A stretch of 64,000 nucleotides of DNA, taken from Streptomyces sp. ISL-100 (GTDB lineage Bacteria; Actinomycetota; Actinomycetes; Streptomycetales; Streptomycetaceae). The notes under the pieces are model-generated. The model was not told where the DNA came from, searched no databases, and saw nothing but the letters and a program-made list of their open reading frames with translations. Shown here piece after piece: positions 6,859 through 15,887 of the stretch. The stretch's first letter is position 1. Every line of letters starts with the position of its first letter. The stretch covers positions 83,719 through 147,718 of the forward strand of contig NZ_JAGGOK010000025.1 in NCBI RefSeq assembly GCF_018614615.1, given 5' to 3'. A program made the position numbers and the translations under genes.

Positions 6859-7277
6859 GCGCGATGGGCGGCCTCCCGGTCAAGCGCCTGACGGTCCTGT
6901 ACGACGCCCAGTGCTCCCTCTGCGTCCACCTGCGGACCTGGCTGCTGCGCCAACGGCAGCTCGTACCGCTGGACCTGGTCCCGGCGGGCTCGGACGAGGC
7001 GCGGCGCAGGTACCCGCGCCTCGACCACGCCCGCACCATGCGGGAGATCACCGTCATCGGTGACCAGGGTCAGGTCTACGCCGGCCCCGCCGCCTGGGTG
7101 GTCTGCCTCTGGGCGCTGGCCGAGTACCGGCCCAAGGCCCACTGGCTCGCCACCCCGGCGGGTGCCCCGTTCGTACGGGTGACGATGCTCGCGGCGGCCA
7201 AGTACCGGGACGTAACGGCAACCGGAGCAGCAGCCGTCGCAGCGCCCTGCGACGACCGGTGTTCCGTACCCGGTTAG
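6855..7277 (+). CDS. DCC-family thiol-disulfide oxidoreductase-like protein (DUF393)
   Basis: The 140-residue protein carries the DCC family signature: YDAQCSLC, with Cys20 and Cys23 forming a CxxC, and the helix that follows. The family has a thioredoxin-like fold, and members are annotated as predicted thiol-disulfide oxidoreductases. The GTG at 6855 in a GTGA overlap is chosen over the ATG at 6864 because of coupling with the upstream gene. The C-terminus has three extra Cys-containing residues (CDDRCSVPG), which is unusual and may be a second metal or redox site. Confidence 0.8.
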   Translation: MSAMGGLPVKRLTVLYDAQCSLCVHLRTWLLRQRQLVPLDLVPAGSDEARRRYPRLDHARTMREITVIGDQGQVYAGPAAWVVCLWALAEYRPKAHWLATPAGAPFVRVTMLAAAKYRDVTATGAAAVAAPCDDRCSVPG

Positions 7278-7288
7278 GCTCGGACACC

Positions 7289-7993
7289 GTGACAGAAGAC
7301 AAGGCCCCCAAGAGCGAGCAGACCCGCACGCTCATCCTCGAAACCGCCCTCCAGCTCTTCCAGGACCGTGGTTACGACAAGACGACCATGCGGGCCATCG
7401 CGAAGGAGGCGGGCGTCTCCGTAGGGAACGCGTACTACTACTTCAGCTCCAAGGAACACCTGGTCCAGGGCTTCTACGACCGGATCGCCGCCGAACACCA
7501 GGCGGCGGTCCGGCCCGTACTGGACAAGGAGACCGACCTGGAGGCGCGGATGGCCGGGGTGCTGAAGGCCTGGCTGGACATCGCCGCGCCGTACCACGAG
7601 TTCGCCGCCCAGTTCTTCAAGAACGCCGCGGATCCCGAGAGCCCGCTGAGCCCCTTCTCGCCCGAGTCGGAGCACGCCCGCGAGGCGGCCATCGCCGTCC
7701 ACCGGGAGGTCCTGGCCGGCTCCAGGGCCAAGGTCGCCGAGGAACTGCGGGACGTCCTCCCCGAGTTGATGTGGCTCTCCCAGATGGGACTCGTCCTGTA
7801 CTGGGTCTTCGACCGTTCCGAGGACCGGGAGCGCAGCCGCCGCCTCGCCGAACGCGGCGCCCGCCTCACCGCGCGCGGGGTCGCGCTCGCCCGCTTCCGG
7901 GTGCTGCGTCCGCTCGTACGCGAAGTGCACGAACTGTTTACGGACTTCCTGCCCGGGATGGCCCAGGCGACGGCCGGCCGCAAGGCGGACTGA
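7289..7993 (+). CDS. TetR-family transcriptional regulator
   Basis: The 234-residue protein has the N-terminal TetR helix-turn-helix (TRTLILETALQLFQDRGYDKTTMRAIAKEAGVSVGNAYYYFSSK reads as the usual domain, at about residues 12-55). A ligand-binding helical domain follows. The GTG at 7289 gives a family-like start and lies 11 bases after the DCC gene. An upstream in-frame start at 7259 would overlap that gene. As the third gene of an operon preceded by two TTGAAC palindromes it is probably an autoregulator of the operon. The ligand is unknown. Confidence 0.88.
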   Translation: MTEDKAPKSEQTRTLILETALQLFQDRGYDKTTMRAIAKEAGVSVGNAYYYFSSKEHLVQGFYDRIAAEHQAAVRPVLDKETDLEARMAGVLKAWLDIAAPYHEFAAQFFKNAADPESPLSPFSPESEHAREAAIAVHREVLAGSRAKVAEELRDVLPELMWLSQMGLVLYWVFDRSEDRERSRRLAERGARLTARGVALARFRVLRPLVREVHELFTDFLPGMAQATAGRKAD

Positions 7994-8014
7994 GGTCGCC
8001 GCGTCTGCCCTCCC

Positions 8015-9571
8015 CTACAGCCAGTCCAGTGCCCAAAGGCGCCACACGCCCGTGCCGTCCGACAGGTACTGCCCGCCGGAGATGTCCTTGCCGCTCAGCA
8101 CGTAGTCCTTCTTCTGCCACAGCGGCACCAGCGGCACGTCGTCCGCCACGATCAGCTGGAGCTTCTGGAAGTCGTCCGCCGTACGGCCGCGGTCGCTGAA
8201 CTGCTGGGTGTCCAGGATCAGTCTGTCGATCTCGGGGTTCGCGTAGCCGTTGCTGAGGCTGTTCCCGCTGCCGACGAGCGGCTGGCTGAAGTTGTCGGGG
8301 TCGGGGAAGTCCATGACCCAGCCAACGGTGTACGCGTCGAACTTGCCCGCCGTGAAGTCGGCCTGGAAGTCCGCCCACTCGGCCTTCTCCACGACCCGCA
8401 CCTCGAACAGGTCCTCAGCTTCGAGCTGCCGCTTCAGCTCGGCCGCCTCCTGCCTGGCCGCACCGCCCAGCGCGTACCCCAGCGTGATCCTGACCGGGGT
8501 CCGCACTCCGGCGTTCAGCAGCAGTTGCTCGGCGCGCGCCGCGTCGTGGGTGGAGTTCTTGTCGAAGAAGGGGGTGCTGTGGCCGGTGACGCCCTGCGGG
8601 ATCAGCGAGTACAGCGGCTCGACAGTGCCGTAGTAGATCGACGAGGCGATGCCGGAGCGGTCGACGAGCGTGGCGGCGGCCTGCCGCACAGCGCGCCCGG
8701 CCATCGGCGAGCCCTTGCGGACGTTGAAGACGAGGTGGCGTATCTCGGAACTGCCGGCCTCGTGGACCCCCACCTGCGGGTCACCCGGCGCCAGCCCGGC
8801 AACCACGGCCGGCGGCATCTGCCGGTGGGTGACGTCTACCTGCTTGGCCTTCCAGGCGCGGTCGAGCTCCTCGGACTTCTTGAAGTACCGGACGCTGATC
8901 GCGTTGCCGACGCTCCCGATGGCGCCCCGGTACTTCGGGTTGGGTTCGAGGCGGGCGCTGACACCGCTCTCGTACGCCTTGAGCACGTACGGTCCCGAGC
9001 CGTCGACCGCGTCGCCCTCACGCAGGCCGTCGGCCGGGTACTTCGTCCGGTCGACGATGGCGCCCGCGCCCGTGGCGACCTTGTAGGGGAAGGTGGCGTC
9101 GCGGGTCGAGAGGTTGAAGGTGACGGTCAGGCCCTGGGCCCGGACGGACTTCAGCGACCCGAAGAGGGACTTGGGACCGACGTCGGCCTTGATGTGCATG
9201 ACCCGGTCGAAGGAGTACTTGACGTCCTCGGCGGTGATCGGGCGGCCGCTGGAGAAGGTCAGGTCGTCCCGTAACTCGCACTGGTACGTCCGGAGCATCT
9301 GCCCGACGAAGCGGCAGCCGCTCGCGGCGTCGGGAACCGGCTCGGCGGAGCCGGGGCTGAAGGTCATCAGCGACTGGTAGAGGTTGCTGTACAGCGCCCA
9401 CGATCCGGCGTCGTACGCCCCGGCGGGATCGAGCCCGGTGACGGCGTCCGTGGTGCCCACCTTGATCGGGGCGTTGTTTCCGTCCCCCGCGGACAGCAGT
9501 TGCCAGCCACCGACAGCGGCGGCCGACACGACCGCGCAGGTCACCAGAATCCGTAATCGGATCGACCGCAT
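8015..9571 (-). CDS. ABC transporter solute-binding protein, peptide/nickel type (SBP_bac_5)
   Basis: The 518-residue protein fits family 5 solute-binding proteins, which bind oligopeptides or similar ligands outside the cell. It shows the usual order: LDPAGAYDAGS near the start, ITAEDVKYSFDRV, and the late YTVGWVMDFPDPDNF region. A hydrophobic N-terminal segment (residues 5-26) is present, but there is no convincing lipobox, so it may be anchored by an uncleaved signal or secreted. No permease or ATPase genes are adjacent, making it an orphan binding protein whose partners lie elsewhere or are shared. Confidence 0.88.
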   Translation of the reverse strand: MRSIRLRILVTCAVVSAAAVGGWQLLSAGDGNNAPIKVGTTDAVTGLDPAGAYDAGSWALYSNLYQSLMTFSPGSAEPVPDAASGCRFVGQMLRTYQCELRDDLTFSSGRPITAEDVKYSFDRVMHIKADVGPKSLFGSLKSVRAQGLTVTFNLSTRDATFPYKVATGAGAIVDRTKYPADGLREGDAVDGSGPYVLKAYESGVSARLEPNPKYRGAIGSVGNAISVRYFKKSEELDRAWKAKQVDVTHRQMPPAVVAGLAPGDPQVGVHEAGSSEIRHLVFNVRKGSPMAGRAVRQAAATLVDRSGIASSIYYGTVEPLYSLIPQGVTGHSTPFFDKNSTHDAARAEQLLLNAGVRTPVRITLGYALGGAARQEAAELKRQLEAEDLFEVRVVEKAEWADFQADFTAGKFDAYTVGWVMDFPDPDNFSQPLVGSGNSLSNGYANPEIDRLILDTQQFSDRGRTADDFQKLQLIVADDVPLVPLWQKKDYVLSGKDISGGQYLSDGTGVWRLWALDWL

Positions 9572-9707
9572 TGCCGCGCTCTCCTCATCGCCCCACCCAC
9601 CGGCATGCGAAAATCCGCACTTCCCCCCGGAGATCCGCCCTACCCAATCACACCAACTTCACCTGGGGAAGGGCTAGTTGCAGGACCGCCTCGGTGCCTT
9701 TCAGTCC

Positions 9708-9726
9708 GTCCGGCGTTTGAGGACGC
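9708..9726 (+). repeat. Short copy of a streptomycete intergenic repeat
   Basis: GTCCGGCGTTTGAGGACGCG lies directly behind the metallophosphoesterase gene. It shares the core CCGGCGTTTGAGGA with copies at 18124 and 27949. Such elements are scattered after genes in many Streptomyces chromosomes. Confidence 0.6.
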
Positions 9727-9728
9727 GG

Positions 9729-11111
9729 CTACGCCTGGCGGGAGGACAGTTCTACTACCGTGATGTCTGACTCCGCGCCCACGCGGACCGGCGGGCCCCA
9801 CGCCCCCGCACCCCGGGACACGTACAGCTGGGTGTCGCCGTAGCGCTCAAGGCCGGCGACCGTCGGATTCGCCTGGGCCGCGATGTAGTTGCCGGGCCAG
9901 AGCTGGCCGCCGTGCGTGTGGCCGGACAACTGCAGGTCCACCCCGTGGCGTACCGCGTCGTGGATGACCACCGGCTGGTGGGCGAGCAGGACGGACGCGC
10001 GGGTACGGTCCCGGTCCCCCAGCGCCCGTACGAAGTCGGGGCCCTGGCCTTCCTCCTCGCCCGCGATGTCGTTGACGCCGGCGAGGTCGAAGCCTGCGAT
10101 CTCGACGCGGTCGTTCTCCAGCGGCCGCAGACCGAGCTCGCGCACATGCTCGACCCACTGCTCGGCGCCGGAGAAGTACTCGTGATTGCCCGTGACGAAG
10201 AAGGCCCCGTGCTTGGCCTTGAGCTGCGCCAGCGGCTCGGCGGCGTGCCCCAGGTCGGCGACGCTCCCGTCGACGAGGTCACCGACGACGGCCACCAGAT
10301 CGGGCTGGACGGAGTTGATGGTGTCGACGATCCGTTGAGTGTGCGCGCGTCCGAGGACCGGCCCCAGGTGTACGTCGCTGACGACGGCGATCCGGAACCC
10401 GTGCGCCCCACGCGGCAGCTTGGCCAGCGGCACCCTGACCCGCTTCACTCGCGGCCCGCGCATCACCCCGTACGTCCCGTAGCCAACGGTCCCCAGCCCG
10501 GCCACTGCGGCACCCGCCCCCACCACCCGCGAGACGAACAACCGCCGCGAGAACTCACCCGTGGGGGTGGAGCCACTGCCGGCCGCGTCGGCGGCATTCG
10601 GTGCGGGAGGAGCGGGAGGGGCAGGAGGCGCAGGTGCCGTCACCGTGTCCGTGTCACCGGGCGCGGGCGCGGTGGCGCCGAGCGGCGACGCGGCTCGCGC
10701 CCCGCCGCCGGCGGCGCCGAGCGCCGATGCCGGGGCGAGGGGCTCGTCGGGAGGAGTCCCGTCGCCGGCACCGGCCGCACCACCCCGGCTCCGCCGGCCC
10801 AACGCCCGCCGCAGCAGGGGCCGCACCGCCTCGCCGATCACCAGCGCCATCACCAGGTACAGCAGCACCGCCAGCCACATGTACCCCGGCCACGCCAGTA
10901 CCTGCTGCGCCCAGAACGGCACACCGGCCCGCCCCGAGACCAGCGCGCCGACCGCCAGCAGCGGCAGCAGCACCGCCGCCACCGTCCCCGCCCGCCGGGC
11001 GACGCCGCCCGGTGCCGTCGTATCGCGGACCAGGCGGCGCCAGACGTACCAGTGCGCCCCGGCCAGCAGGGCAACGACCGAAAGCGCGATGAGAACGAAG
11101 ACGACGACCAC
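9729..11111 (-). CDS. Membrane-anchored metallophosphoesterase (YaeI/YkuE-like)
   Basis: The 460-residue protein has four N-terminal membrane segments, an Ala/Pro/Gly-rich linker (about residues 115-185), then a further hydrophobic segment (VVGAGAAVAGLGTVGY) before a calcineurin-like phosphoesterase domain. All metal-binding motifs are visible in order: SDVHLG, GDLVDG, GNHEYF and SGHTHGGQ. Family members hydrolyse phosphoesters such as UDP-diacylglucosamine or phospholipids. The true substrate is unknown. It lies two bases from the SCO4848-type gene on the same strand, so the two form an operon. Confidence 0.9.
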   Translation of the reverse strand: MVVVFVLIALSVVALLAGAHWYVWRRLVRDTTAPGGVARRAGTVAAVLLPLLAVGALVSGRAGVPFWAQQVLAWPGYMWLAVLLYLVMALVIGEAVRPLLRRALGRRSRGGAAGAGDGTPPDEPLAPASALGAAGGGARAASPLGATAPAPGDTDTVTAPAPPAPPAPPAPNAADAAGSGSTPTGEFSRRLFVSRVVGAGAAVAGLGTVGYGTYGVMRGPRVKRVRVPLAKLPRGAHGFRIAVVSDVHLGPVLGRAHTQRIVDTINSVQPDLVAVVGDLVDGSVADLGHAAEPLAQLKAKHGAFFVTGNHEYFSGAEQWVEHVRELGLRPLENDRVEIAGFDLAGVNDIAGEEEGQGPDFVRALGDRDRTRASVLLAHQPVVIHDAVRHGVDLQLSGHTHGGQLWPGNYIAAQANPTVAGLERYGDTQLYVSRGAGAWGPPVRVGAESDITVVELSSRQA

Positions 11112-11113
11112 AG

Positions 11114-11365
11114 TTATCCCTGGCTCCGCTCACGTCGCAGGGCCCGCACGCCACGGAACCCGATCACCCCAACCGCCGTCCCCAAGAGAAAGGACGTGAC
11201 GGCGAGCAGCAGATGCACCCAGAAGTACGTGGTCGGGTCACCCGCGTCGTCGAAGGCGAGCCCGCTGCCGTCCTTCAGCAAATTCTTGGCGAAAGTGATC
11301 CAGATGAACCAGCTCCACACCCCGAAGGCGAGCAGGAACCAGGAGACGGAGCGGCTGAGCTTCAT
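11114..11365 (-). CDS. SCO4848-family membrane protein (83 aa)
   Basis: This small protein has two membrane spans (residues about 8-25 and 50-72) with the family-like start MKLSRSVSWFLLAFGVWSWF and a basic end. The ATG at 11365 is chosen because upstream codons do not look coding. It precedes the metallophosphoesterase gene by two bases and faces the D,D-carboxypeptidase gene, the same arrangement I recall from other streptomycetes. Function unknown. Confidence 0.85.
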   Translation of the reverse strand: MKLSRSVSWFLLAFGVWSWFIWITFAKNLLKDGSGLAFDDAGDPTTYFWVHLLLAVTSFLLGTAVGVIGFRGVRALRRERSQG

Positions 11366-11513
11366 AGGCCCAGTATCGCCACCGGCTCCCGCCCCCCGCC
11401 GCCGGGGTGCGAAGGCGAGCGCGGACACCGGCGCTGGGCCGACCTGGCGCACCTCACGGCGGGTCACTACCGCCATGTCCGCATCCACATCAGCGCCCTG
11501 TACGTTCTCGATC

Positions 11514-12776
11514 GTGTCTGCCGTTAAAAAGACCGCACTGACGGTCCTCTCCGCAACGCTGCTGCCCGCACTCACCGCACTGCCCGCGCACGCGGCAGCC
11601 GCGGACGACAAGCAGCCAAAGCCCCCAGTTTCGATGTCGACGGTGGGCGGCACACAACTCGGGCAGCCCGGTACGCAGGTGGAGCTCGGCCCGGGCTCCC
11701 CCATTCTCCCGAAGGAGCTGAGCGCCCGGTCGTGGATCGTCGCCGATGCCGAATCCGGCGACGTACTCGCGGCGCACAACTCCCACTGGCGGCTGCCCCC
11801 GGCGTCCACCATGAAGATGCTCTTCGCGGACACGGTCCTGCCCAAGCTGCCCAAGACGCAGGTCTACAAGGTGAAGGACACCGACCTCGCCGGCATCGGT
11901 GAGGGCAGCAGCCTCGTCGGCATCAAGGAGAAGCACACATACACCGTCCACGACATGTGGCTCGGCGTGTTCCTGAAGTCAGGCAACGACGCCGTGCACG
12001 TCCTGGCCGAGATGAACGGCGGGATGAAGAAGACCGTCCGGGACATGCAGGCGCACGCCGAAGAGCTCCAGGCGCTCGACACCACCGTCGTCTCGCCCGA
12101 CGGTTACGACGCGAAGGGCCAGGTCAGCAGCGCGTACGACCTGACGCTCATCGCCCGCAGCGGCATGCAGAAGAAGGACTTCCGCGAGTACTGCTCGACT
12201 GCGAGCGCCATCTTCCCCGGCGAGAAGAGAGGGAAGAAGCGCGAAACCTTCGAGATCCAGAACACCAACCGCCTGCTGACGGGCACGCCGGACATCGAGC
12301 CGTACAAGGGCATGGCGGGCGTCAAGAACGGCAACACCACGCATGCCGGAGCGACGTTCACGGGTGTCGCGCAGCGCGGCGACAAGGTGCTGCTGGTGAC
12401 CGTCATGAACCCGTCCGCGAAGGAGGGCCACGCCGTCTACAAGGAGGCCGCCCGCCTGCTCGACTGGGGCTTCGAGGCCTCGGGGAAGGTCACCCCGGTG
12501 GGTGAGCTCGTGCCGCCGAAGTCCGCCGAGACCGGCCCCGACGCACCCTCCGCCAAGGGCAAGGGCGGCAAGGGCAAGGAGGTCGGCACAGGCGGCGACA
12601 AGGCGGCCGCCAATGATCCGGCCACCCAGCTCGCGGTGACCGACGACGGCAGCAGCGGCGTCGGCACCGCGCTCGCGATCACGGGCGGCGCGCTGGTGGT
12701 GCTGGCGGCCGGCGTGTTCCTGGTCAATCGGCGCTGGCCGCTGCCCGCCCTGGCGCGCCGCCGCCCGCGCCGCTAG
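11514..12776 (+). CDS. Secreted D-alanyl-D-alanine carboxypeptidase (S11 family, low-molecular-weight PBP)
   Basis: The 420-residue protein trims the terminal D-Ala of peptidoglycan stem peptides outside the membrane. It has a signal peptide ending near AHAAAA, the catalytic Ser98-x-x-Lys101 (STMK), Ser156-Gly-Asn158 (SGN), and Lys271-Asn-Gly where most family members have KTG. A Gly/Lys-rich linker and one C-terminal membrane span (LAITGGALVVLAAGVFLV) anchor it with the active site outside. The GTG at 11514 is preferred since translation from there begins directly with the signal peptide. Its last 53 bases overlap the end of the opposing YihY gene. Confidence 0.92.
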   Translation: MSAVKKTALTVLSATLLPALTALPAHAAAADDKQPKPPVSMSTVGGTQLGQPGTQVELGPGSPILPKELSARSWIVADAESGDVLAAHNSHWRLPPASTMKMLFADTVLPKLPKTQVYKVKDTDLAGIGEGSSLVGIKEKHTYTVHDMWLGVFLKSGNDAVHVLAEMNGGMKKTVRDMQAHAEELQALDTTVVSPDGYDAKGQVSSAYDLTLIARSGMQKKDFREYCSTASAIFPGEKRGKKRETFEIQNTNRLLTGTPDIEPYKGMAGVKNGNTTHAGATFTGVAQRGDKVLLVTVMNPSAKEGHAVYKEAARLLDWGFEASGKVTPVGELVPPKSAETGPDAPSAKGKGGKGKEVGTGGDKAAANDPATQLAVTDDGSSGVGTALAITGGALVVLAAGVFLVNRRWPLPALARRRPRR

Positions 12777-13830
12777 CGGGCGCGCTGCCGGGCGGGGGGC
12801 TGCCGGTTCCAGTGGGCGGGCTCCCGGCCGGCGGTTCACCGGCCGGCGGACCGGCGGCCGGCGGACCGGCGGCCGGCGGACCGGCGGCCGGCGGACCGGC
12901 GGCCGGTGCGTCGTCCTGGTCGTCCTCGGCCTTCTCCGCTTCGGACCCGTCGGACCCGTCACCCTGCTCGGCCCGTTCGCCGGCGTGCCGCGTCGCCGTC
13001 CAGGCCGCGCAGCACAGCAGCAGCTTCGCCGTGAGGTTGATCCACAGCAGCAGGGCCACGGGAACGCCGAACGCCCCGTACATGCTCTTCGCCGCGACGC
13101 CCTTCATGTAGCTGCCGAGCAGCACCTTGAGCAGCTCGAAGCCGACCGCGCCGATGAGCGACGCGGTGATCAGCCGGTGCCTGACCGGCTGTACCCCCGG
13201 CAGCAGGGTCAGGACGTACAGCAGGATCAGGAAGTCCGCGCCGACCGCGAGGACGAGCGCGGCGATCTGCAGCATCACGCCGCCCGCGCCGCTCTCAGGG
13301 ATGCCGATCTGTTCGGCGGTCCAGTCGACGGCCGTCGAGCCGATCGAGGAGGCGGCCCAGGACGACAGCCCGATCACGCCGAGGCCGCCCAGCACCACGG
13401 CGTCCTTGAGCTTGCGCACGACGGGGTTGCCCTCGTCCACGTCGTCCAGCTCCCAGACGGCCCGCAGGCATTCCCGCATCGAGCCGACCCACCCGATGCC
13501 GGTGAAGAGCAGCAGGGCGCCGGCGACGAGGCCGACTGTGCCCGCGTTCTCCACAAGGGAGGCGAGGTCGAGCTGGCCGGAGATACCGGGCACCTGCTCG
13601 GCGATCTTGTTCTCCATGCGGTGCAGCTGATCGTCGGAGAGCAGGGCCGCGCCGATCGCGGCGGTGACGGTGATCAGCGGGAAGAGCGAGAGGAAGCTGA
13701 TGAAGGTGATCGCGGCGGCCAGCCGGGTCCAGTGGACGCGGTCGAGCGTTTCGTACGTACGCCAGGCGTGAGTGACCATCAGTCGGGTCACGAACGGGCC
13801 GACGACGGGCAGTCTTTTTAGCCAGTCCAT
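12724..13830 (-). CDS. YihY/BrkB-family membrane protein with a Pro-Ala repeat tail
   Basis: The 368-residue protein has the six-span YihY core (about residues 30-285), with the early RLAAAITFISFLSLFPL motif typical of the family. A hydrophilic tail follows with repeated AAGPP and PPAG units. Older names call it ribonuclease BN, which is a misannotation; the family is thought to be transport-related but is not defined. The tail is encoded by 15-bp tandem repeats (12841-12900) and its end overlaps the carboxypeptidase gene on the other strand. Its start overlaps the GtrA gene by 13 bases, so it is the last gene of the envelope operon. Confidence 0.88.
   Translation of the reverse strand: MDWLKRLPVVGPFVTRLMVTHAWRTYETLDRVHWTRLAAAITFISFLSLFPLITVTAAIGAALLSDDQLHRMENKIAEQVPGISGQLDLASLVENAGTVGLVAGALLLFTGIGWVGSMRECLRAVWELDDVDEGNPVVRKLKDAVVLGGLGVIGLSSWAASSIGSTAVDWTAEQIGIPESGAGGVMLQIAALVLAVGADFLILLYVLTLLPGVQPVRHRLITASLIGAVGFELLKVLLGSYMKGVAAKSMYGAFGVPVALLLWINLTAKLLLCCAAWTATRHAGERAEQGDGSDGSEAEKAEDDQDDAPAAGPPAAGPPAAGPPAAGPPAGEPPAGSPPTGTGSPPPGSAPASGAGGGAPGRAAASAD
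12841..12900. repeat. Four perfect 15-bp tandem repeats
   Basis: The unit GGCCGGCGGACCGGC occurs four times in a row and begins a fifth time. It encodes the AAGPP repeats of the YihY protein tail. Perfect identity between units suggests recent slippage, so copy number probably varies between strains. Confidence 0.9.
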
Positions 13831-14153
13831 GAAATGCGCCTACCCTCCGCGGCGAAAACCAGCGTCCGGGTTCCCCAGAAACGCAGGCAGGTGGCGAGCG
13901 CCATGCCGGCGACCGCTCCCGAGACGGTGTCGGCGCGGGGGGAGGTGAGCCCGAGGCCGTAGTGGCAGGCGGTGAGGCAGAGGAGTTGTACGAGGGCTCC
14001 CGCGAGGTTGACGGCGAAGAAGATCGCGTACTGCCGCGCCCGTGCCCGGACGCGGACCGCCGCCCGCTGCTGCCGCTGCCGGTAGGTGCCGAGTGCGTTT
14101 CCGGCGTACGCGCTGGTCGCACTGGTCAGGCCCTTGACGGCCGCCCCTCTCAC
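13818..14153 (-). CDS. GtrA-family membrane protein, probable lipid-linked sugar flippase
   Basis: The 111-residue protein has four membrane spans characteristic of GtrA, a family implicated in moving polyprenyl-phosphate sugars across the membrane. A mycobacterial GtrA protein (Rv3789) is encoded beside dprE1/dprE2 in the decaprenylphosphoryl-arabinose locus. The GTG start overlaps the stop of the phosphoribosyltransferase gene by four bases (GTGA), and the end overlaps the YihY gene by 13. The context strongly suggests a partner of the DPA-type pathway encoded here. Confidence 0.82.
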   Translation of the reverse strand: MRGAAVKGLTSATSAYAGNALGTYRQRQQRAAVRVRARARQYAIFFAVNLAGALVQLLCLTACHYGLGLTSPRADTVSGAVAGMALATCLRFWGTRTLVFAAEGRRISWTG

Positions 14154-15151
14154 AGATCGGCCACCGCGAGCCCGTACATCGCCACCCACACCAGGCCGAT
14201 GACGGCGAGCCCCCGGTCGCGCAGGACGACGTCCTCGGGGGCTCCGGCCGTGCCCCGGTCGGCGAAAACGGCGTACCGCAGCACGGAGAGGATGAACGCG
14301 ACCATCGACAGCTGACGCCACGGCAGCAGGCTGCCGTTGGCCGTGCCGCCGCTCTCCAGCGCCCACAGGCAGTACCCCAGTACGGCGACTCCGGCCGCGA
14401 GCTGCCAGACGAAGCGCAGGTAGCCGGTGGTGTATTCGCCGAGGAGGGCGCGGGTGGCGCCGCGCTTCTCCGGGCGGCCGGCCATCTGCACGGCCTCGGA
14501 GTAGCGCTTCGCGGCGACCATGAAGAGCGCGCCGAAGCCCGCGGTGATCAGGAACCAGCGGGAGAGGGGGATGTGGAGCGCCACGCCGCCGATCATCGCG
14601 CGCATCAGGAAACCGGTGGTGACGACGACGAGATCGACGACGAGGACGTGCTTGAGCCGCACGCAGTACGCGAACTGCATGAGGACGTACGCCGTGAGGA
14701 GAGCGGCCGTCATCGCGTTGCAGAGCAGGACGGCGGCGACCGGTGCGAGGACGGCGAGCAGCCCCCCGGCGGCGTACGCGACGGGTACGGGGACCTGGCC
14801 CGCGGCGACGGGGCGGCGGCACTTGACGGGGTGCGCGCGGTCGGCGTCGGCGTCGCGCGCGTCGTTGATCAGGTAGACGGCGGACGCGGCGGCGGTGAAC
14901 AGTACGAAGACGACGGCCAGTTGGGCCAGGGACCGGGGGGAGGCCAGTTCGCCGGCGGCGGCGGGCGCGGCGAGGACCAGCACGTTCTTGACCCACTGGC
15001 GGGGGCGCGCGGTGCGCAGCAACCCGGCGGGCAGGCTCAGCGGCCGCCGCCTCGGCGCTCGGGGCGGCGCGGCGCGGCGGGGCTGCCCGATGACGGCGGC
15101 GGGGGTGGTGGCGGTTGTGGTTGTTGTGGTGGTGGTACTGCGCTCAGACAT
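14150..15151 (-). CDS. UbiA-family decaprenyl-phosphate phosphoribosyltransferase (DPPR synthase)
   Basis: The 333-residue membrane protein resembles mycobacterial Rv3806c, which transfers 5-phosphoribose from PRPP to decaprenyl phosphate, the first step to DPA. Visible features are ARPRQWVKNVLVLAAP at the start of the domain, the Asp-rich motif NDARDADADRAHP with PVAAGQ after it, and a second loop RLKHVLVVDLVVV. About nine spans are predicted. The N-terminus has a run of eight Thr residues coded by ACC/ACA/ACG repeats. It overlaps PAP2 by 8 bases and GtrA by 4, a fully coupled operon. Confidence 0.87.
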   Translation of the reverse strand: MSERSTTTTTTTTATTPAAVIGQPRRAAPPRAPRRRPLSLPAGLLRTARPRQWVKNVLVLAAPAAAGELASPRSLAQLAVVFVLFTAAASAVYLINDARDADADRAHPVKCRRPVAAGQVPVPVAYAAGGLLAVLAPVAAVLLCNAMTAALLTAYVLMQFAYCVRLKHVLVVDLVVVTTGFLMRAMIGGVALHIPLSRWFLITAGFGALFMVAAKRYSEAVQMAGRPEKRGATRALLGEYTTGYLRFVWQLAAGVAVLGYCLWALESGGTANGSLLPWRQLSMVAFILSVLRYAVFADRGTAGAPEDVVLRDRGLAVIGLVWVAMYGLAVADL

Positions 15152-15704
15152 ACGGGGCACCTCCGTCGGTCGCGGCCACGGCCACGGCTGCGGCGGCGGC
15201 CGGCCCGGCCATCCAGGCCGCGCCGAGTCCGGCGGTGATCCCGCCGAGCAGGACACCGGCCACGACATCGGTCGGGTAGTGGACGCCGACCACCAGCCGG
15301 GACACGCACATCGCGGCGGCCAGCGGCGGCACAAGGCGGTGGCCGGCGGGGCGCAGCACGCCGAAGGCCACGGCCGCGGCGGCCGCCGATGCCGCGTGGG
15401 AGCTGGGGAAGGAGTGCCGGCCCGCGGTGCTCACCAGGGGCTCCAGGGCGGCGAGCTGGGGGCGGGCGCGGCGTACGGCCAGCTTGATTCCCATGCTCGC
15501 CAGGTGCGCCGCGCCGATCAGCGCCGTACCGCGCAGCCAGGCGTGGCGGCGTTCGTGGTCGGCCCCCGCGCCCAGGAGGCCTGCGGCGATCCAGACGGCG
15601 CCGTGCTCACCGCACCAGGAGAGCCCCCGGGCGGCGGCCGCCACGCGTGGATCCGTACCGCAGTCCCGCATTGCCGACAGCAGACGGCGATCAACCTCTC
15701 GCAT
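15144..15704 (-). CDS. PAP2-family phosphatase, probable DPPR phosphatase
   Basis: The 186-residue membrane protein has all three PAP2 motifs: KLAVRRARP, FPSSHA, and SRLVVGVHYPTD. In mycobacteria the neighbour of DPPR synthase (Rv3807c) is a PAP2 protein thought to remove the 5-phosphate, giving decaprenylphosphoryl ribose, the substrate of DprE1. The 8-base overlap with the synthase gene supports the same role. The gene is divergent from dprE1, separated by about 180 bases. Confidence 0.86.
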   Translation of the reverse strand: MREVDRRLLSAMRDCGTDPRVAAAARGLSWCGEHGAVWIAAGLLGAGADHERRHAWLRGTALIGAAHLASMGIKLAVRRARPQLAALEPLVSTAGRHSFPSSHAASAAAAAVAFGVLRPAGHRLVPPLAAAMCVSRLVVGVHYPTDVVAGVLLGGITAGLGAAWMAGPAAAAAVAVAATDGGAPYV

Positions 15705-15887
15705 CCGTCACCCCTTTTCCGTAGCGGCGACCCGGCCAGTCGGTCGGGCGCAGGCAAGGGGCGACTCTGCTCGGATTAAGCAGACTAGTCATGTTAATTG
15801 CTGACGACACACCACCAACCACCCATTTGCCCAGCACACCAGGCGATTTACTGAACTGCGATGTTTAGGGACGATACGGTCACTGTC

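Noticed and set aside
9912..11513. N-terminal extension of the carboxypeptidase frame
   Set aside because: The region is antisense to the metallophosphoesterase and SCO4848-type genes; a signal peptide starts exactly at 11514.
12724..13830. Ribonuclease BN
   Set aside because: This older name for YihY proteins is a misannotation; the true RNase BN is an unrelated soluble enzyme.
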